A stretch of 64,000 nt of DNA from Alteromonas stellipolaris (GTDB lineage Bacteria > Pseudomonadota > Gammaproteobacteria > Enterobacterales > Alteromonadaceae). Made by a program: the position numbers and the translations under genes. The DNA lies in NCBI RefSeq assembly GCF_001562115.1, contig NZ_CP013926.1, positions 3,100,001 to 3,164,000 of the forward strand, read 5' to 3'. Positions 27,761-38,758 of this stretch are shown in pieces (position 1 is the stretch's first letter; every line of letters starts with the position of its first letter). The notes under the pieces are model-generated. The model was not told where the DNA came from and made no database searches. It saw only the letters and a list, made by a program, of their open reading frames with translations.

Positions 27761-29338
27761 TTATTCCCATTCAATCGTCGCTGGCGGTTTACCCGATATA
27801 TCGTAAACAACACGGGAGATACCATCGATTTCGTTGATGATACGGTTCGATACTTTACCTAAAAAGTCATAAGGTAAATGCGCCCAATGTGCCGTCATAA
27901 AGTCGATAGTTTCTACCGCGCGAAGTGACACAACCCAATCGTATTTACGGGCATCGCCCATTACGCCCACAGAGCGTACAGGCAAGAATACGGTAAAGGC
28001 TTGGCTTACTTTCTGGTATAAATCGGCGTTGTACAATTCTTCAATGAAAATAGCGTCTGCGCGACGTAGTAAGTCGCAATACTCTTTTTTCACTTCACCT
28101 AGAACACGTACACCTAAACCAGGCCCTGGGAATGGGTGACGATAGAGCATGTCGTACGGTAAACCTAGCTCAAGGCCAATTTTACGCACTTCATCTTTAA
28201 ACAATTCACGCAGTGGCTCAACTAAACCTAGTGCCATGTCTTCTGGCAAGCCGCCCACATTGTGGTGAGACTTAATCACATGGGCTTTACCTGTTGCAGA
28301 ACCTGCAGATTCAATAACATCTGGGTAGATAGTGCCTTGGGCTAACCATTTCGCATTGGCAAGCTTACCAGCTTCTTCATCGAACACTCTGACAAATTCA
28401 TTACCAATAGCTTTACGTTTAAGCTCTGGATCTTCAATATCTTTTAAACGCCCTAAGAATCGCTCTTCAGCGTCAACACGAATAATATTGAGACCGAAAT
28501 GATCGCCAAACATTTCCATCACTTGATCTGCTTCGTTCAAGCGAAGTAGTCCATTATCCACAAACACACAGGTGAGGTTTTCACCAATGGCGCGGTGAAG
28601 CAGCATGGCAGTCACCGATGAATCGACACCACCCGATAAACCTAATATAACGCGGTCGTCGCCAACTTTTTGTTGAATGCGCGCAATCGCATCTTCAATG
28701 ATGGCATCAGCAGTCCATAACTTTTCGCATTTACACACATCCATAACAAAGTGGCTTAGCAAACGCATGCCTTGCTTAGTGTGGGTAACTTCAGGGTGAA
28801 ACTGAACACCATAAAATTGCTTTTCTTCGTTATACATAGCAGCGTGCGGACAAGAAGCCGTTTGCGCGATAGTTTCGAACCCAGCAGGTACTGCGGCAAC
28901 TTTATCACCGTGACTCATCCATACATCAAGCAGTGCATTGCCATTCTCACCAATGCTATCTTCAATGTGGCTGAGTAAAGACGTAGGTTTAATAATTTCT
29001 ACCTGTGCGTAACCAAATTCTCGCTTGTCAGAGCCTAAAACACCGCCACCCAGTTGGGCCGCCATGGTTTGCATGCCATAACAAATACCAAAAACAGGCA
29101 CGCCAGCTTCGAACACGTACTCTGGGGCGCGAGGAGAATTTTCTTCGGTCACCGATTCAGGGCCGCCCGACAAAATAATACCTTGTGGATTAAATTCTCG
29201 AATTTGCTCTTCGGTCACATCCCAAGCCCAAAGCTCACAATAAACGCCTATTTCACGTACACGGCGTGCTATCAGCTGCGTGTACTGTGAACCAAAATCT
29301 AAAATAAGAATGCGTTGGTCATGGATATTTGTGGTCAT
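27761..29338 (-). CDS. guaA: GMP synthase (glutamine-hydrolysing)
   Basis: Converts XMP, glutamine and ATP to GMP, the last step of guanine nucleotide synthesis. From the ATG at 29338 the protein is 525 residues, exactly the E. coli length; an in-frame start 12 codons upstream is unlikely. The class I glutaminase domain has its nucleophile in FGICYGMQ near residue 86 and HPEVTHT near 181. The ATP-pyrophosphatase P-loop is [11 protein letters not shown] near 233. The C-terminal dimerisation domain ends in PPATIEWE. It is the second gene of the guaBA operon. Confidence 0.97.
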   Translation of the reverse strand: MTTNIHDQRILILDFGSQYTQLIARRVREIGVYCELWAWDVTEEQIREFNPQGIILSGGPESVTEENSPRAPEYVFEAGVPVFGICYGMQTMAAQLGGGVLGSDKREFGYAQVEIIKPTSLLSHIEDSIGENGNALLDVWMSHGDKVAAVPAGFETIAQTASCPHAAMYNEEKQFYGVQFHPEVTHTKQGMRLLSHFVMDVCKCEKLWTADAIIEDAIARIQQKVGDDRVILGLSGGVDSSVTAMLLHRAIGENLTCVFVDNGLLRLNEADQVMEMFGDHFGLNIIRVDAEERFLGRLKDIEDPELKRKAIGNEFVRVFDEEAGKLANAKWLAQGTIYPDVIESAGSATGKAHVIKSHHNVGGLPEDMALGLVEPLRELFKDEVRKIGLELGLPYDMLYRHPFPGPGLGVRVLGEVKKEYCDLLRRADAIFIEELYNADLYQKVSQAFTVFLPVRSVGVMGDARKYDWVVSLRAVETIDFMTAHWAHLPYDFLGKVSNRIINEIDGISRVVYDISGKPPATIEWE

Positions 29339-29375
29339 GTTTTTACCCGTTATATAATAGAACGAAGGCGGCAAT

Positions 29376-29397
29376 GAGGCGGAAAGGTAACCGCCTC
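29376..29397 (-). other. Intergenic hairpin in guaBA
   Basis: GAGGCGG (29376-29382), an 8-nt loop, CCGCCTC (29391-29397), between guaB and guaA. No T-run follows on the minus strand. It may adjust the relative amounts of the two products through mRNA processing or stability (inference). Confidence 0.5.
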
Positions 29398-29433
29398 ACG
29401 ATGCGCTGTATATGGTTATATCTTGTCGCGAAT

Positions 29434-30903
29434 CTAGCCTAGGCGGTAGTTCGGTGCTTCTTTAGTAATGCTAACGTCATGAACGTGAGACTCGCCCATA
29501 CCTGCAGAGGTAACACGAACAAACTGTGCTTTTGTGCGAAGTTCATCAATACTGCCACAGCCGGTAAGCCCCATCGCTGAGCGTAGCCCGCCCATTTGCT
29601 GATGGATGATATTCGCAATAGGCCCTTTATAAGCTACGCGACCTTCAATACCTTCAGGCACAAGCTTTTCTGCATTGTTTGATTCTTGGAAATAACGGTC
29701 AGATGAACCGTGATTTTGGTTCATTGCGCCTAGTGAACCCATACCGCGGTACGATTTGAAATAACGACCTTGATAAAGTTCAACTTCACCTGGCGCTTCT
29801 TCCGTTCCCGCTAACATGCTACCCACCATCACGCAGCTTGCGCCAGCGGCTAAGGCTTTCGCGATATCACCAGAGAAACGAATACCGCCATCGGCAATAA
29901 CCGGAATGTCTGTACCTGCAAGCGCATCCACCGCATCAGACACCGCTGTAATTTGTGGTACACCACAACCGGTAACGATACGGGTAGTACAAATTGAACC
30001 TGGGCCTATCCCAACTTTGACTGCATCAACGCCTGCATCGGCCAGTGCTTTTGCACCATCCCCTGTTGCTACGTTACCCGCAATAATTTGTACATCAGGA
30101 TAATCGGAACGTACTTTCTTAACGCGGTCAATAACGCCTTGCGAATGACCATGAGAGGTGTCGATAAGTAAAACATCTACACCGGCTTCAACTAAAAGTT
30201 GAATGCGCTCATCAGTACCTGGCCCAACGCTAACCGCTGCACCAACACGTAATCGACCCAACGAATCTTTACAGGCATTTGGTTTGTTTTCGGCTTTTTG
30301 GAAATCTTTAACCGTAATTAGCCCGGTAAGTTTGAACGCATCATCTACCACAAGAATTTTTTCAATGCGGTGTTCATGCATAAGATCAAGTACTTGATCT
30401 GAACTTGCACCTTCTTTAACAGTAACAAGATCGTCTTTACCTGTCATAACATTGCTAATAGGCAGTTCAAGACGTTTTTCAAAACGTAAATCACGGCCAG
30501 TAACGATACCAATGAGGTTATTTTGATGGTCGGTTACCGGAAAACCAGAGTAACCTAGGCGCTTAGAAAGGTTAATAACTTCGCCGATGGTGGCATCTTT
30601 AGCAACCGTAACGGGGTCTGATACCACGCCACTTTCGTATTTTTTCACTTCACGAACATGTTTTGCCTGCTGCGCAGGTTCCATATTTTTGTGAATAAAA
30701 CCGATGCCACCCTCTTGAGCAAGTGCAATCGCTAGGCGTGCTTCAGAGACGGTGTCCATCGCCGCAGATACCATAGGGATATTTAACGTGACACCACGAG
30801 TTAGACGAGTTTGAAGTTTGGCAGTATGTGGAAGAACTGTCGAGTGGCCGGGAACCAGCAACACATCGTCGAACGTCAGGGCTTCTTGGATGATTCGTAG
30901 CAT
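29434..30903 (-). CDS. guaB: Inosine-5'-monophosphate dehydrogenase
   Basis: NAD+-dependent oxidation of IMP to XMP, the committed step to GMP. The 489-residue protein has a catalytic TIM barrel interrupted at about residues 90-205 by two CBS domains (VVSDPVTV and [11 protein letters not shown] mark them), which sense adenine and guanine nucleotides. The active-site cysteine loop GPGSICTTR is near 300-308, and the flap has [10 protein letters not shown] near 410. It precedes guaA and is divergent from xseA, as in E. coli. Its promoter is a GC-rich-discriminator type at 30943. Confidence 0.97.
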   Translation of the reverse strand: MLRIIQEALTFDDVLLVPGHSTVLPHTAKLQTRLTRGVTLNIPMVSAAMDTVSEARLAIALAQEGGIGFIHKNMEPAQQAKHVREVKKYESGVVSDPVTVAKDATIGEVINLSKRLGYSGFPVTDHQNNLIGIVTGRDLRFEKRLELPISNVMTGKDDLVTVKEGASSDQVLDLMHEHRIEKILVVDDAFKLTGLITVKDFQKAENKPNACKDSLGRLRVGAAVSVGPGTDERIQLLVEAGVDVLLIDTSHGHSQGVIDRVKKVRSDYPDVQIIAGNVATGDGAKALADAGVDAVKVGIGPGSICTTRIVTGCGVPQITAVSDAVDALAGTDIPVIADGGIRFSGDIAKALAAGASCVMVGSMLAGTEEAPGEVELYQGRYFKSYRGMGSLGAMNQNHGSSDRYFQESNNAEKLVPEGIEGRVAYKGPIANIIHQQMGGLRSAMGLTGCGSIDELRTKAQFVRVTSAGMGESHVHDVSITKEAPNYRLG

Positions 30904-30942
30904 GCAACAACACCTATTCAGTTGAGGGTTAATTGCGGCGCA

Positions 30943-30971
30943 ATTGTAGTGTTTTTTAGATTTCAGGTAAA
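30943..30971 (-). promoter_or_regulatory. guaB promoter
   Basis: TTTACC (30971-30966), 17 bp, TACAAT (30948-30943), then a GC-rich discriminator (TGCGCCGC). The leader is about 35 nt. A GC-rich discriminator suggests growth-rate or ppGpp control, as known for E. coli guaBA. No convincing PurR palindrome was seen in the 100-bp gap shared with xseA. Confidence 0.7.
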
Positions 30972-31003
30972 CTCTATTTTATTAAACCAGACGATTTTTT
31001 CTT

Positions 31004-32359
31004 ATGTTTACATCTTCACCCTCTACATCGCGACAAATTTTAACAGTTACTAAGCTAAATCGGCTTGCTCGAACCGTGCTTGAAAGCGAGGTAGGACTTG
31101 TATGGTTATCCGCTGAAATATCTAATTTTGTGAGTGCCGCTTCCGGTCATTGGTATTTCACGTTAAAAGATAACAAGGCACAAGTGCGCGCTGCTATGTT
31201 TAAAAATACCAATCGCACCGTGAAACAGCGCCCGAAAGAAGGCGATAAGGTACTTGTAAGGGCATCTGTAGGTATTTACGAAGCACGTGGCGACTACCAG
31301 CTTGTCATAGAACATTTGGAAAGCGACGGCGAAGGCGCACTACAGCAAGCCTATGAAGCCTTAAAAGCAAAGCTAAACGCTGAAGGCTTGTTCAGCATCG
31401 AACGTAAACGCCCTATGCCAGAGGTTATTAATCGCATTGGTGTTATTACCTCATCAACGGGTGCAGCACTGCACGATGTTCTTAGTGTGTTAAAACGCCG
31501 TAGCCCCCAAACTGAAGTTATTGTTTACCCTTCTATGGTGCAAGGTGAAACCGCGCCAGCTCAGCTTATTAATGCCTTACGAACGGCAAATCAACGAAAT
31601 GAAGTCGATGCACTTTTGCTAACCCGTGGTGGAGGCTCGTTAGAAGACTTATGGTGTTTTAACAATGAAAACCTTGCTAGAGAAATTGCCGAGTCACAAT
31701 TACCGTTAATTAGCGCCGTTGGTCATGAAGTTGATTTTACTATTGCTGATTTTGTTGCCGATTTACGCGCCCCTACACCATCGGCGGCCGCTGAAATATT
31801 GAGCCAAGATACTAATGCGCTCAGTGAGAGCCTAGTTCAGTATAAGCAACGCTTAACCCGTGCCATGCTGCAAAAACTCAGTCATTTAGCTCAACAGCAT
31901 AAACTTGGGCACCAACGTTTGCAGTCAGTACATCCGCAAAGCAAAATACAAAATCAGTGGCAAGCCCTCGATAGGCTTCAATTACGTTTAAGCCATGCTA
32001 TCAATAATAAACTCGCAATCGAAAATAAACGGTTTGAGTATGTGAATAATCGCTTGGCGCAACAAAGCCCAGCGGAGCGTGTGAATCAAGCGAAAGCGCG
32101 CATAGCACAAACCCATAAAACGCTATGTAACAACATGAAGCAGTTAGTAAATAGTAAACAACAAGCTTTTGCTGCAAAAGTCGGTTTGTTACAGTCTGTT
32201 AGTCCGCTTTCTACATTGTCGCGAGGCTACAGTATTACCATGTCGAGCGGTACGGCAGTTACCTCAGTAGATACTGTTAAAGAGAACGATATACTTAAGT
32301 CTCGAGTGACTGATGGAGAAATAACCAGTAAAATAGTGGAAATTCGTCGTCATCAATAA
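31004..32359 (+). CDS. xseA: Exodeoxyribonuclease VII large subunit
   Basis: Catalytic and DNA-binding subunit of the single-strand-specific exonuclease VII. The 451-residue protein has an N-terminal OB-fold (about 10-105; VWLSAEISNFVSAASGHWYFTLKD), the nuclease domain with VITSSTGAALHDVL near 145 and LLTRGGGSLEDLWCFNNE near 205-222, and AVGHEVDFTIADFVADLRAPTPSA (quoted in part) near 240. A long coiled-coil arm runs to the C-terminal LSRGYSI cap. The small subunit gene xseB is not in this window. It is divergent from guaB. Confidence 0.96.
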   Translation: MFTSSPSTSRQILTVTKLNRLARTVLESEVGLVWLSAEISNFVSAASGHWYFTLKDNKAQVRAAMFKNTNRTVKQRPKEGDKVLVRASVGIYEARGDYQLVIEHLESDGEGALQQAYEALKAKLNAEGLFSIERKRPMPEVINRIGVITSSTGAALHDVLSVLKRRSPQTEVIVYPSMVQGETAPAQLINALRTANQRNEVDALLLTRGGGSLEDLWCFNNENLAREIAESQLPLISAVGHEVDFTIADFVADLRAPTPSAAAEILSQDTNALSESLVQYKQRLTRAMLQKLSHLAQQHKLGHQRLQSVHPQSKIQNQWQALDRLQLRLSHAINNKLAIENKRFEYVNNRLAQQSPAERVNQAKARIAQTHKTLCNNMKQLVNSKQQAFAAKVGLLQSVSPLSTLSRGYSITMSSGTAVTSVDTVKENDILKSRVTDGEITSKIVEIRRHQ

Positions 32360-32369
32360 AGGTTGGTTT

Positions 32370-33569
32370 TTGTTTCCTATTTTTTCGCGTTCGCTCTGGT
32401 TACTACTTGCCCTAGCTTCTTTATGCGCACCGGCTGTTTATGGTCAGCAACAGGCAGCATTATCTGAGTTGTCGGTTTTGCCTAAACCGTCATCCTCATC
32501 GACGACTGTGTCTGAAAACCCTGCAATAGCAATTTCACTGGCGGTGTTTTCTACTTACCCCAGTGAAACCCTTTTGGATGCCTGTGGCAATACAGAGGCT
32601 ATACAGGAGTGTATTGAAGATACTATTGCCCCAGAAGCATTTATCTCCACACTGATAACAAAGTCTTGGTTCACTGAGATTAAACCTTTCGGAAATGAAT
32701 CAGACTATGAGCTGCTTATTGCCAACGTGGCTAAGCAAGGTGAAACCTTAAATCCAAATAAAAAGCTAAGTGCCGAACTAAGCGAAGAACCAAGCAAAGA
32801 ACCAAGCAAAGAAAAACACTTCACTGAATTAACACTGCAATGGCGAGGCATTGAGATTGATTCTTTGGTTATTGCCAGCCAAGTAAATAGCAATGAAGCT
32901 TCAACTGAGAAAGCCATAGAACCGCTGGTATCTTGGTACAAGCATGCTACCGAAAATGGGCTGTTTACCCCAACCTTTTTATATCGTGCGCTGAATGCGA
33001 GCGATTACGCCGAGCATTTGAGCGTTCCTGAGTCTTTGGGTGATTTCACTAGGTTAGATACTCAGCTGTATCCAGACCCATTCAAAGGCTCGATTACAAG
33101 GTACACCCATCCTTCCTTTGAAGATGCGTTAGTGGATGTCACGGTTTACCCCATTTTGGCGAAACTCGACACGAATGCACCAAGTAATAAAGCGAGCACT
33201 GCGGACACCAGCACTGAAAACTCAGCTCGCACTGACGCGTTACTTCATCAGCAATTAGATGAGGATTGGAATAAAGCTGATCACGTCGCTAACGCGCGCA
33301 ATTTAATCCTTTCACAACCCCAGCCAATATCGGCGTTTAATGTAAAGGGTTTTGCCAATGGGTGGCGACTAGCGCTTAAAGCTGACTCGCCAGTAGACGA
33401 TCCTATTTTCGCGACAACCTATGTATTTACCCGTAATGATAAAATAGTGAAAGTGGCTACCACCTTCCCTAGCGACTTTTCTGACGATTTAGCCAACGAG
33501 CTCATTGCTCATATCACGGTGCCTGAAGAATCTATGCTTATGCAGCAAGTTCGCGCCATGCTTAAGTAG
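32370..33569 (+). CDS. Exported protein of unknown function
   Basis: I do not recognise a family for this 399-residue protein. The TTG start at 32370 follows AAAGG, which overlaps the xseA stop, so the two are translationally adjacent (10 bp apart). A signal peptide is clear: FSRSLWLLLALASLCAPA with cleavage near AVYG-QQQ (residue 25). The mature part has an acidic low-complexity linker near residues 130-150 with repeated EPSKEPSKE, and a Ser/Thr/Asn-rich linker near 270-290. These separate three folded-looking segments; two Cys (about 71 and 80) could form a disulfide. It is probably periplasmic. The C-terminal segment has alternating hydrophobic strands. Confidence 0.7.
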   Translation: MFPIFSRSLWLLLALASLCAPAVYGQQQAALSELSVLPKPSSSSTTVSENPAIAISLAVFSTYPSETLLDACGNTEAIQECIEDTIAPEAFISTLITKSWFTEIKPFGNESDYELLIANVAKQGETLNPNKKLSAELSEEPSKEPSKEKHFTELTLQWRGIEIDSLVIASQVNSNEASTEKAIEPLVSWYKHATENGLFTPTFLYRALNASDYAEHLSVPESLGDFTRLDTQLYPDPFKGSITRYTHPSFEDALVDVTVYPILAKLDTNAPSNKASTADTSTENSARTDALLHQQLDEDWNKADHVANARNLILSQPQPISAFNVKGFANGWRLALKADSPVDDPIFATTYVFTRNDKIVKVATTFPSDFSDDLANELIAHITVPEESMLMQQVRAMLK

Positions 33570-33661
33570 AAGGCACGGCCAATACCCCTGCCAATAGGGC
33601 TTTTTGAAAAGCGAGTTATTACAGGCTCATAGAGAATAGCTCGAAGTTAGGCGTTTGTGGC

Positions 33662-33731
33662 GATTAACTTTTAGCGACTAACTTTTGATGACTAACTTTT
33701 AGTGGCTAGCTTTGAGCGACTAGCTTTTAAG
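33662..33731. repeat. 14-bp-period degenerate tandem array
   Basis: Five tandem units start at 33662, 33676, 33690, 33704 and 33718: GATTAACTTTTAGC, GACTAACTTTTGAT, GACTAACTTTTAGT, GGCTAGCTTTGAGC, GACTAGCTTTTAAG. It lies in the 349-bp gap between the exported-protein gene and der. No frame is plausible. The ACTAGC core is shared with the 15-bp array at 5840. Confidence 0.75.
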
Positions 33732-33796
33732 CGAAAAGCCCGTAAAAAGCCCTTCGTAAATAATAAATAAACACGTGAAGAATACGCTCACTAAAA

Positions 33797-33834
33797 CAAA
33801 AAAGGTCGGCGCTTGTAATAGCGTCGACCTTTTT
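33797..33834. terminator. Bidirectional terminator between the exported-protein gene and der
   Basis: GGTCGGCGCT (33804-33813), a 6-nt loop, AGCGTCGACC (33820-33829) with one G-T pair, A-run on the left and T-run 33830-33834 on the right. It serves the xseA transcript and the der operon. Confidence 0.88.
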
Positions 33835-33918
33835 ATATGTGTGAAGTAGTACGTTTCAAAACCCGCATTTCGTTATTACAACAAAGCGCTTTGTTATCAG
33901 GCTTGCGCTAATGCTCGG

Positions 33919-35364
33919 CTATTTTTTCTTACTATGATAAGACAGTAAACGTTTTCGCTTACGCTCTTGAGTAAGGGTGAGCTTATTCTTTTTGCCTTCA
34001 AACGGGTTAGCCCCTTCCCTGAATTCAATGCGTATAGGTGTGCCCATCACCTGAAGCGCTTTACGGAAATAGTTCATCAAGAAGCGTTTGTACGACGTAG
34101 GTAAATCGTCAACTTGGTTACCGTGAATAACAATCACAGGCGGATTGTAACCACCAGCATGGGCATATTTCATTTTAACCCGGCGTCCGCGCACTAGCGG
34201 CGGCTGATGGTCATCTTGCGCCATTTCCATAATCTGCGTAAGCATAGAGGTATTAATACGCTTAGTGGCGCTTAGGTAAGCTTCTTGTACTGATTCAAAT
34301 AAGTTACCCACACCGGTACCGTGCATTGCAGAGATAAAGTGCAAACGTGCAAAGTCAATAAAACCAAGACGGCGATCGAGTTCCCGCTTTATATCGTTTT
34401 TAATATCAGTACTAAGCCCATCCCACTTGTTCACTGCAATTACCAGTGAGCGACCGGAATTTAACACGAAGCCGAGTAAGCTTAAGTCTTGGTCGGTAAT
34501 ACCTTCACGGGCATCTATTACCATCAGCACTACGTTGGCTTCATCAATCGCTTGCAAAGTTTTAACGATAGAGAATTTTTCAACCGCCTCATTCACTTTT
34601 CTACGTTTACGGACCCCTGCGGTATCAATAAGAATATATTCACGCTCGTCACGTTCCATTGGAATAAAAACGCTATCGCGGGTCGTACCTGGAAGGTCAA
34701 AAACGACAACCCGTTCTTCACCTAAAATACGATTCGTTAATGTAGATTTACCCACGTTAGGCTTGCCAACAATGGCCAGCTTAATAGGCTGATCTTGAAG
34801 GCGCTTAAGTTGCTCTTCCGCATCAAGCTCTTCTTCTTGCGTTTCCTCAACAATGCGCATGTCAGGAAAAGACGCTTCAAGTGGCACTAGTGCATCTTGA
34901 AGCAATTGGCTTACACCACGCCCGTGGGCCGCGGCAATTTGCTTAACTGTTCCTAAGCCCAGCGCGTAAAAATCAGCGCTTTCGCTATCGCCATCAATGC
35001 CATCGACTTTATTCGCAACAACAAAAACTTGTTTGTTAAGCCGGCGAATGTGGTCAGCAATACCTTGGTCTGCCGGCAACAATCCTGCTCTAGCATCAAC
35101 AAGTAGTAATACTACATCGGCTTCCTCAATGGCTAAAAGAGACTGCTGCGCCATTTCAGCATCAATACCTTCTTCGTCACCCGTGATACCACCGGTATCC
35201 ACCACGATGAATTGACGCTGCTCAAACTTAGCCTGACCGTACTTGCGGTCGCGGGTAAGCCCTGGGTAATCAGCGACCAGCGCATCACGTGTATTAGTTA
35301 AACGATTAAACAAGGTGGACTTACCCACATTAGGGCGGCCTACCAAAGCAACAACGGGCAACAT
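33919..35364 (-). CDS. der: Ribosome-associated GTPase Der (EngA)
   Basis: Essential GTPase with two tandem G domains, acting in 50S ribosomal subunit maturation. The 481-residue protein has a first G1 motif [12 protein letters not shown] at residues 8-19 and a second, [12 protein letters not shown], near 200-211. Both have DTGG/DTAG G3 motifs and NKVD/NKWD G4 motifs. A KH-like C-terminal domain follows ([19 protein letters not shown]), ending in a basic tail of Lys and Arg. It is the last gene of the run that begins with rlmN, 164 bp after bamB. Confidence 0.97.
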   Translation of the reverse strand: MLPVVALVGRPNVGKSTLFNRLTNTRDALVADYPGLTRDRKYGQAKFEQRQFIVVDTGGITGDEEGIDAEMAQQSLLAIEEADVVLLLVDARAGLLPADQGIADHIRRLNKQVFVVANKVDGIDGDSESADFYALGLGTVKQIAAAHGRGVSQLLQDALVPLEASFPDMRIVEETQEEELDAEEQLKRLQDQPIKLAIVGKPNVGKSTLTNRILGEERVVVFDLPGTTRDSVFIPMERDEREYILIDTAGVRKRRKVNEAVEKFSIVKTLQAIDEANVVLMVIDAREGITDQDLSLLGFVLNSGRSLVIAVNKWDGLSTDIKNDIKRELDRRLGFIDFARLHFISAMHGTGVGNLFESVQEAYLSATKRINTSMLTQIMEMAQDDHQPPLVRGRRVKMKYAHAGGYNPPVIVIHGNQVDDLPTSYKRFLMNYFRKALQVMGTPIRIEFREGANPFEGKKNKLTLTQERKRKRLLSYHSKKK

Positions 35365-35528
35365 GTATCAAATCCTAAAGGAAAAAAAGCTAAAAAACAC
35401 AAACCGCAAGTAAGCATAGCTTACTTGCGGTCAGAGTGTGATTGGGCATTATACCTGTTTAGGTATGATGCGTCAGCCTAACAGAAGATATTAGGCTAAC
35501 AATCCAACAAATTATGCTGTTGAACAGG

Positions 35529-36785
35529 CTATAACGTAGAGATAGCTGCCACTACGCCGTTACGGGTCATAGTCACTACCACACCGTCAACATTCAATGG
35601 TGCATCGTATATAGCATCGTCTTCATCGTCGCCACCTACATCGACGCGAGCAACTATTTGGCCTGTCTCTTGTTCAATCCAATGAACGAAGCCCCAGTTG
35701 TCACCCACAACAATATGCTCACCAACTGGCGTTGCCGCAGTAACAGAGCGAGACTTTAAGCCACCTTGTGACCAAAGCTCTACACCGTTTCGTCTGTCTA
35801 GGGCATAAATATTAGAGTTGTTATCTACAACAAAAATACTGTTCCCTTCAATACTTAGGTTGCGATATGAGCCGTACTCACGCTTCCAAATAATACGACC
35901 ACTACGCAGTTCTACTGCTGCCAGCGTACCATTGTAAGAAACCGTATAAATAGTACCGCCAAAAAGTACAGGGGTGGTATCAAGGTCAACAATTCGTTCT
36001 AACTCTGTGGCGCCTGTTGGCGTGGCAATTACCGTTTCCCAAGCAAGAATACCTGACTCTAGTAAGTTAACTTGCAATTTACCCGTAGGCGTTCCAATTA
36101 AAGCGCCGCCATTTGCCGCCACTGGGCCAGAAATGCCACGAAGGGTTAATGGAGGCGTATCGCCTTCATGTCGCCATAATTGCTCACCCGTACGCGTATC
36201 AAAGCCAAACAAGGTACCCGCGCCAGTATTAACTACAAGAATACCTTCGTCTGCAGAAGGAGCTGCTAACACTTCACCAGGAATTGATGCTTCCCACTTG
36301 GTTTCGCCAGTTTCGTAGTCAAGTGCCATTACTGCACCGTTTTCTGTACCTACAAACAATAATCGGTCTGCAACAGAAATGCCGCCAATACGTGCACTTG
36401 CTCCACTACGCCAAAGACGTGCTATGGAATCCCACCAACCGTCACCTTCAAATACGGCGAAGTTACGTTCCCATAGAACATCACCGTTCTCTGGGTTCAT
36501 AGCAACAACGCTGCCATGGCGATCAGCGGCATAAAGATTTTCGTAAGCATATACTGGACGAAGGCGAGAGAAGTAATGATCTACACCATCGCCGATGTCT
36601 CTGTCCCATTTTACCGAGGGCGTAAACTTCGCATCGATCGGTTTCAAACGGCGAATTTCAAGTTCTTCTTCATCTGCAAACCAATCAGAAACGGTAGAAC
36701 AACCAGAAAGCGTTACAGAGATGGCCAATGCCATGCCCATCACGCGAGCAAATCGGCCCTTACGGCCACACGTATTGTGAAACAA
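35529..36785 (-). CDS. bamB: Outer-membrane assembly lipoprotein BamB
   Basis: Eight-bladed beta-propeller lipoprotein of the BAM complex, which inserts outer-membrane proteins. I chose the TTG at 36785 because GAGG lies 8 nt upstream; it gives a 418-residue precursor. The upstream TTG (36833) would overlap yfgM and lacks such a site. A basic n-region, the hydrophobic MGMALAISVTLSG and lipobox Cys near residue 29 define a lipoprotein. Repeated PQQ-like blades follow, such as GDVLWERNF, GETKWEASIPG, GEQLWRHEG, GRIIWKREYG and GVELWSQGG. It follows yfgM by 31 bp in the same operon. Confidence 0.95.
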   Translation of the reverse strand: MFHNTCGRKGRFARVMGMALAISVTLSGCSTVSDWFADEEELEIRRLKPIDAKFTPSVKWDRDIGDGVDHYFSRLRPVYAYENLYAADRHGSVVAMNPENGDVLWERNFAVFEGDGWWDSIARLWRSGASARIGGISVADRLLFVGTENGAVMALDYETGETKWEASIPGEVLAAPSADEGILVVNTGAGTLFGFDTRTGEQLWRHEGDTPPLTLRGISGPVAANGGALIGTPTGKLQVNLLESGILAWETVIATPTGATELERIVDLDTTPVLFGGTIYTVSYNGTLAAVELRSGRIIWKREYGSYRNLSIEGNSIFVVDNNSNIYALDRRNGVELWSQGGLKSRSVTAATPVGEHIVVGDNWGFVHWIEQETGQIVARVDVGGDDEDDAIYDAPLNVDGVVVTMTRNGVVAAISTL

Positions 36786-36816
36786 ATTGCTTACCTCTTT
36801 ATTTTTATGTACCAGC

Positions 36817-37437
36817 TTATTGGCCCGCCGCAACGGCTAAGTTGTCTAACTTCATTTGCAATAACGGGTTGTTGGCATTTTTTTCAAGCGCACCTGAGTA
36901 GGCTAAACGAGCATCATCAAATTTACTTTGTTGCTGATACACATCGCCTTTCAGTTCAGATACTTCAGCAGCAAATGCTTCGTTCGTAATATTGCCTAGC
37001 GTAGACAACGCAGCGTCTAGCTGGTTCATTTCAATTTGTACTCGCGTTAACCGAATAGCAGCTAGCGCTTTTAATTCTTCATTTTCTGCAAAAGTAACCA
37101 CACGATTTAGGTGTGATGCAGCGGCGTCAAAATCGCCAGCATCAACCGCTTGTTTTGCAGCTAGAAGGCTAGCAATACTGGCGTAGCCTGAGTCTTCGTT
37201 TGCATTAATAAAGGCAGCAATTTTATCTGCGCTACCTTCTTCACCATAGGTTTCAACTGCATTTTGGTACTCTACTGATGCCGCTTCTTTGGATGCCATT
37301 TGCGTATCAGAGTAATAACGCCAGCCCCAAAGGCCACCTAAACCTAATGCTGCACCTACAATAATGGCGGTACCATGCTCTTTCCAAAAGCGTTTAATCG
37401 CTTCTACTTGTTGGTCTTCTGTTGCGAATTGTTCCAT
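36817..37437 (-). CDS. yfgM: YfgM, Sec-translocon ancillary TPR protein
   Basis: A 206-residue single-pass inner-membrane protein that, in E. coli, associates with SecYEG and PpiD. The N-terminal cytoplasmic segment (TEDQQVEAIKRFWKEHG) is followed by a transmembrane helix at about residues 20-40 with GAALGLGGLWGWRYY. A periplasmic tetratricopeptide domain makes up the rest. Its partner PpiD is encoded at 6509-8401. It sits between hisS and bamB, as in most gammaproteobacteria. Confidence 0.92.
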   Translation of the reverse strand: MEQFATEDQQVEAIKRFWKEHGTAIIVGAALGLGGLWGWRYYSDTQMASKEAASVEYQNAVETYGEEGSADKIAAFINANEDSGYASIASLLAAKQAVDAGDFDAAASHLNRVVTFAENEELKALAAIRLTRVQIEMNQLDAALSTLGNITNEAFAAEVSELKGDVYQQQSKFDDARLAYSGALEKNANNPLLQMKLDNLAVAAGQ

Positions 37438-37449
37438 GATTTCCTCTTA

Positions 37450-38730
37450 TTATGCGTTCAGCAGGTCGGCAATCGTGCTCGACAACGCATCAAAAGCGAT
37501 TGTCTGTTGCTCTTGACCATCACGTAACGGCTTTACTGCCACTTCACGCGATTGCATTTCTTGTGACCCCAACAACAAGGCAAAACTTGCCCCTGTTTTG
37601 TCAGCGCGTTTTAATTGTTTTTTAAAGTTTCCGCCGCCACAGTGCATCATAACCCGCACATTCGGCAATGTATCACGAAGATGTTCTGAAACTTCTAAGG
37701 CATAAGCCTGAGCATCATCACCCATCGCGGTAACATACACATCAGCACTACTAGAATCTAGTGCATCTTCACTTAACGTAGTGAGTAAAAGTACTAAACG
37801 TTCCATACCCATGGCAAAACCTACAGCTGGCGTTGCTTTTCCGCCTAGCTGTTCTACCAATCCATCGTACCGGCCGCCCGCACAAACTGTTCCTTGTGAA
37901 CCTAAGCTTTCGGTTACCCACTCAAAAACAGTGCGATTATAATAATCAAGCCCGCGCACTAAGCGAGGGTTAATTTCAAAGGCAATACCTGCCTGTGTTA
38001 ATCGTTCGCATAAATTATCAAAATGGGTTTTCGATTCTTCATCTAAATGATCTAGCAAAGATGGTGCATCAGCAATAGCCGCTTGCACATTGGGGTTCTT
38101 GCTATCAAGAACGCGAAGTGGGTTTGACTCTAACCGGCGAAGTGATTCTTCATCTAGCTTATCTGCGCGTTCTTTCAAATAATCAATTAAGGTTTCACGA
38201 TAGGCCTGACGGGCTTCGTTTGAACCTAAAGAGTTAATTTGCAACGTAACGTGCTTTTCAATACCAAACGCTTTCCATAGTCGAGCGCTTAATAAAATCA
38301 CTTCCAAATCGATATCTGGGCCATCAAGGCCGTAGGTTTCAACACCGAACTGGTGGAACTGGCGATAACGCCCTTTTTGCGGACGTTCATGGCGGAACAT
38401 TGGCCCCATGTACCACAAGCGCTGCTGTTGGTTGTACAACAATCCATGCTCATTGCCAGCACGCACCGTGCTGGCAGTACCTTCAGGGCGAAGGGTTAAA
38501 CTGTCACCGTTTCTGTCTTCAAAGGTATACATTTCCTTTTCGACAATGTCGGTCACTTCGCCAATAGAGCGCTTGAACAAGTCAGTGCTCTCTACAATGG
38601 GCGTGCGAATTTCTTGATAGCCATAACTGGCCACCACTTGACGGAGTACAGATTCTACTTTCTGCCATGTACCGGATACTTCCGGCAGGCAATCATTCAT
38701 TCCGCGAATTGCCTGAATAGTTTTAGCCAC
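37450..38730 (-). CDS. hisS: Histidyl-tRNA synthetase
   Basis: Class II synthetase charging tRNA-His, which is encoded at 15969. The 426-residue protein has the usual length. Motif 1 lies in the N-terminal 60 residues ([13 protein letters not shown]). Motif 2 includes [19 protein letters not shown] near 112-130. The histidine motifs are [15 protein letters not shown] near 258-272 and [13 protein letters not shown] near 283. The anticodon-binding domain is at the C-terminus. The start is GTG at 38730. A promoter-bearing hairpin precedes it, so hisS may be transcribed partly independently of ispG. Confidence 0.97.
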   Translation of the reverse strand: MAKTIQAIRGMNDCLPEVSGTWQKVESVLRQVVASYGYQEIRTPIVESTDLFKRSIGEVTDIVEKEMYTFEDRNGDSLTLRPEGTASTVRAGNEHGLLYNQQQRLWYMGPMFRHERPQKGRYRQFHQFGVETYGLDGPDIDLEVILLSARLWKAFGIEKHVTLQINSLGSNEARQAYRETLIDYLKERADKLDEESLRRLESNPLRVLDSKNPNVQAAIADAPSLLDHLDEESKTHFDNLCERLTQAGIAFEINPRLVRGLDYYNRTVFEWVTESLGSQGTVCAGGRYDGLVEQLGGKATPAVGFAMGMERLVLLLTTLSEDALDSSSADVYVTAMGDDAQAYALEVSEHLRDTLPNVRVMMHCGGGNFKKQLKRADKTGASFALLLGSQEMQSREVAVKPLRDGQEQQTIAFDALSSTIADLLNA

Positions 38731-38758
38731 GTGAAATTCTCATACTGCTAAATAGTGA

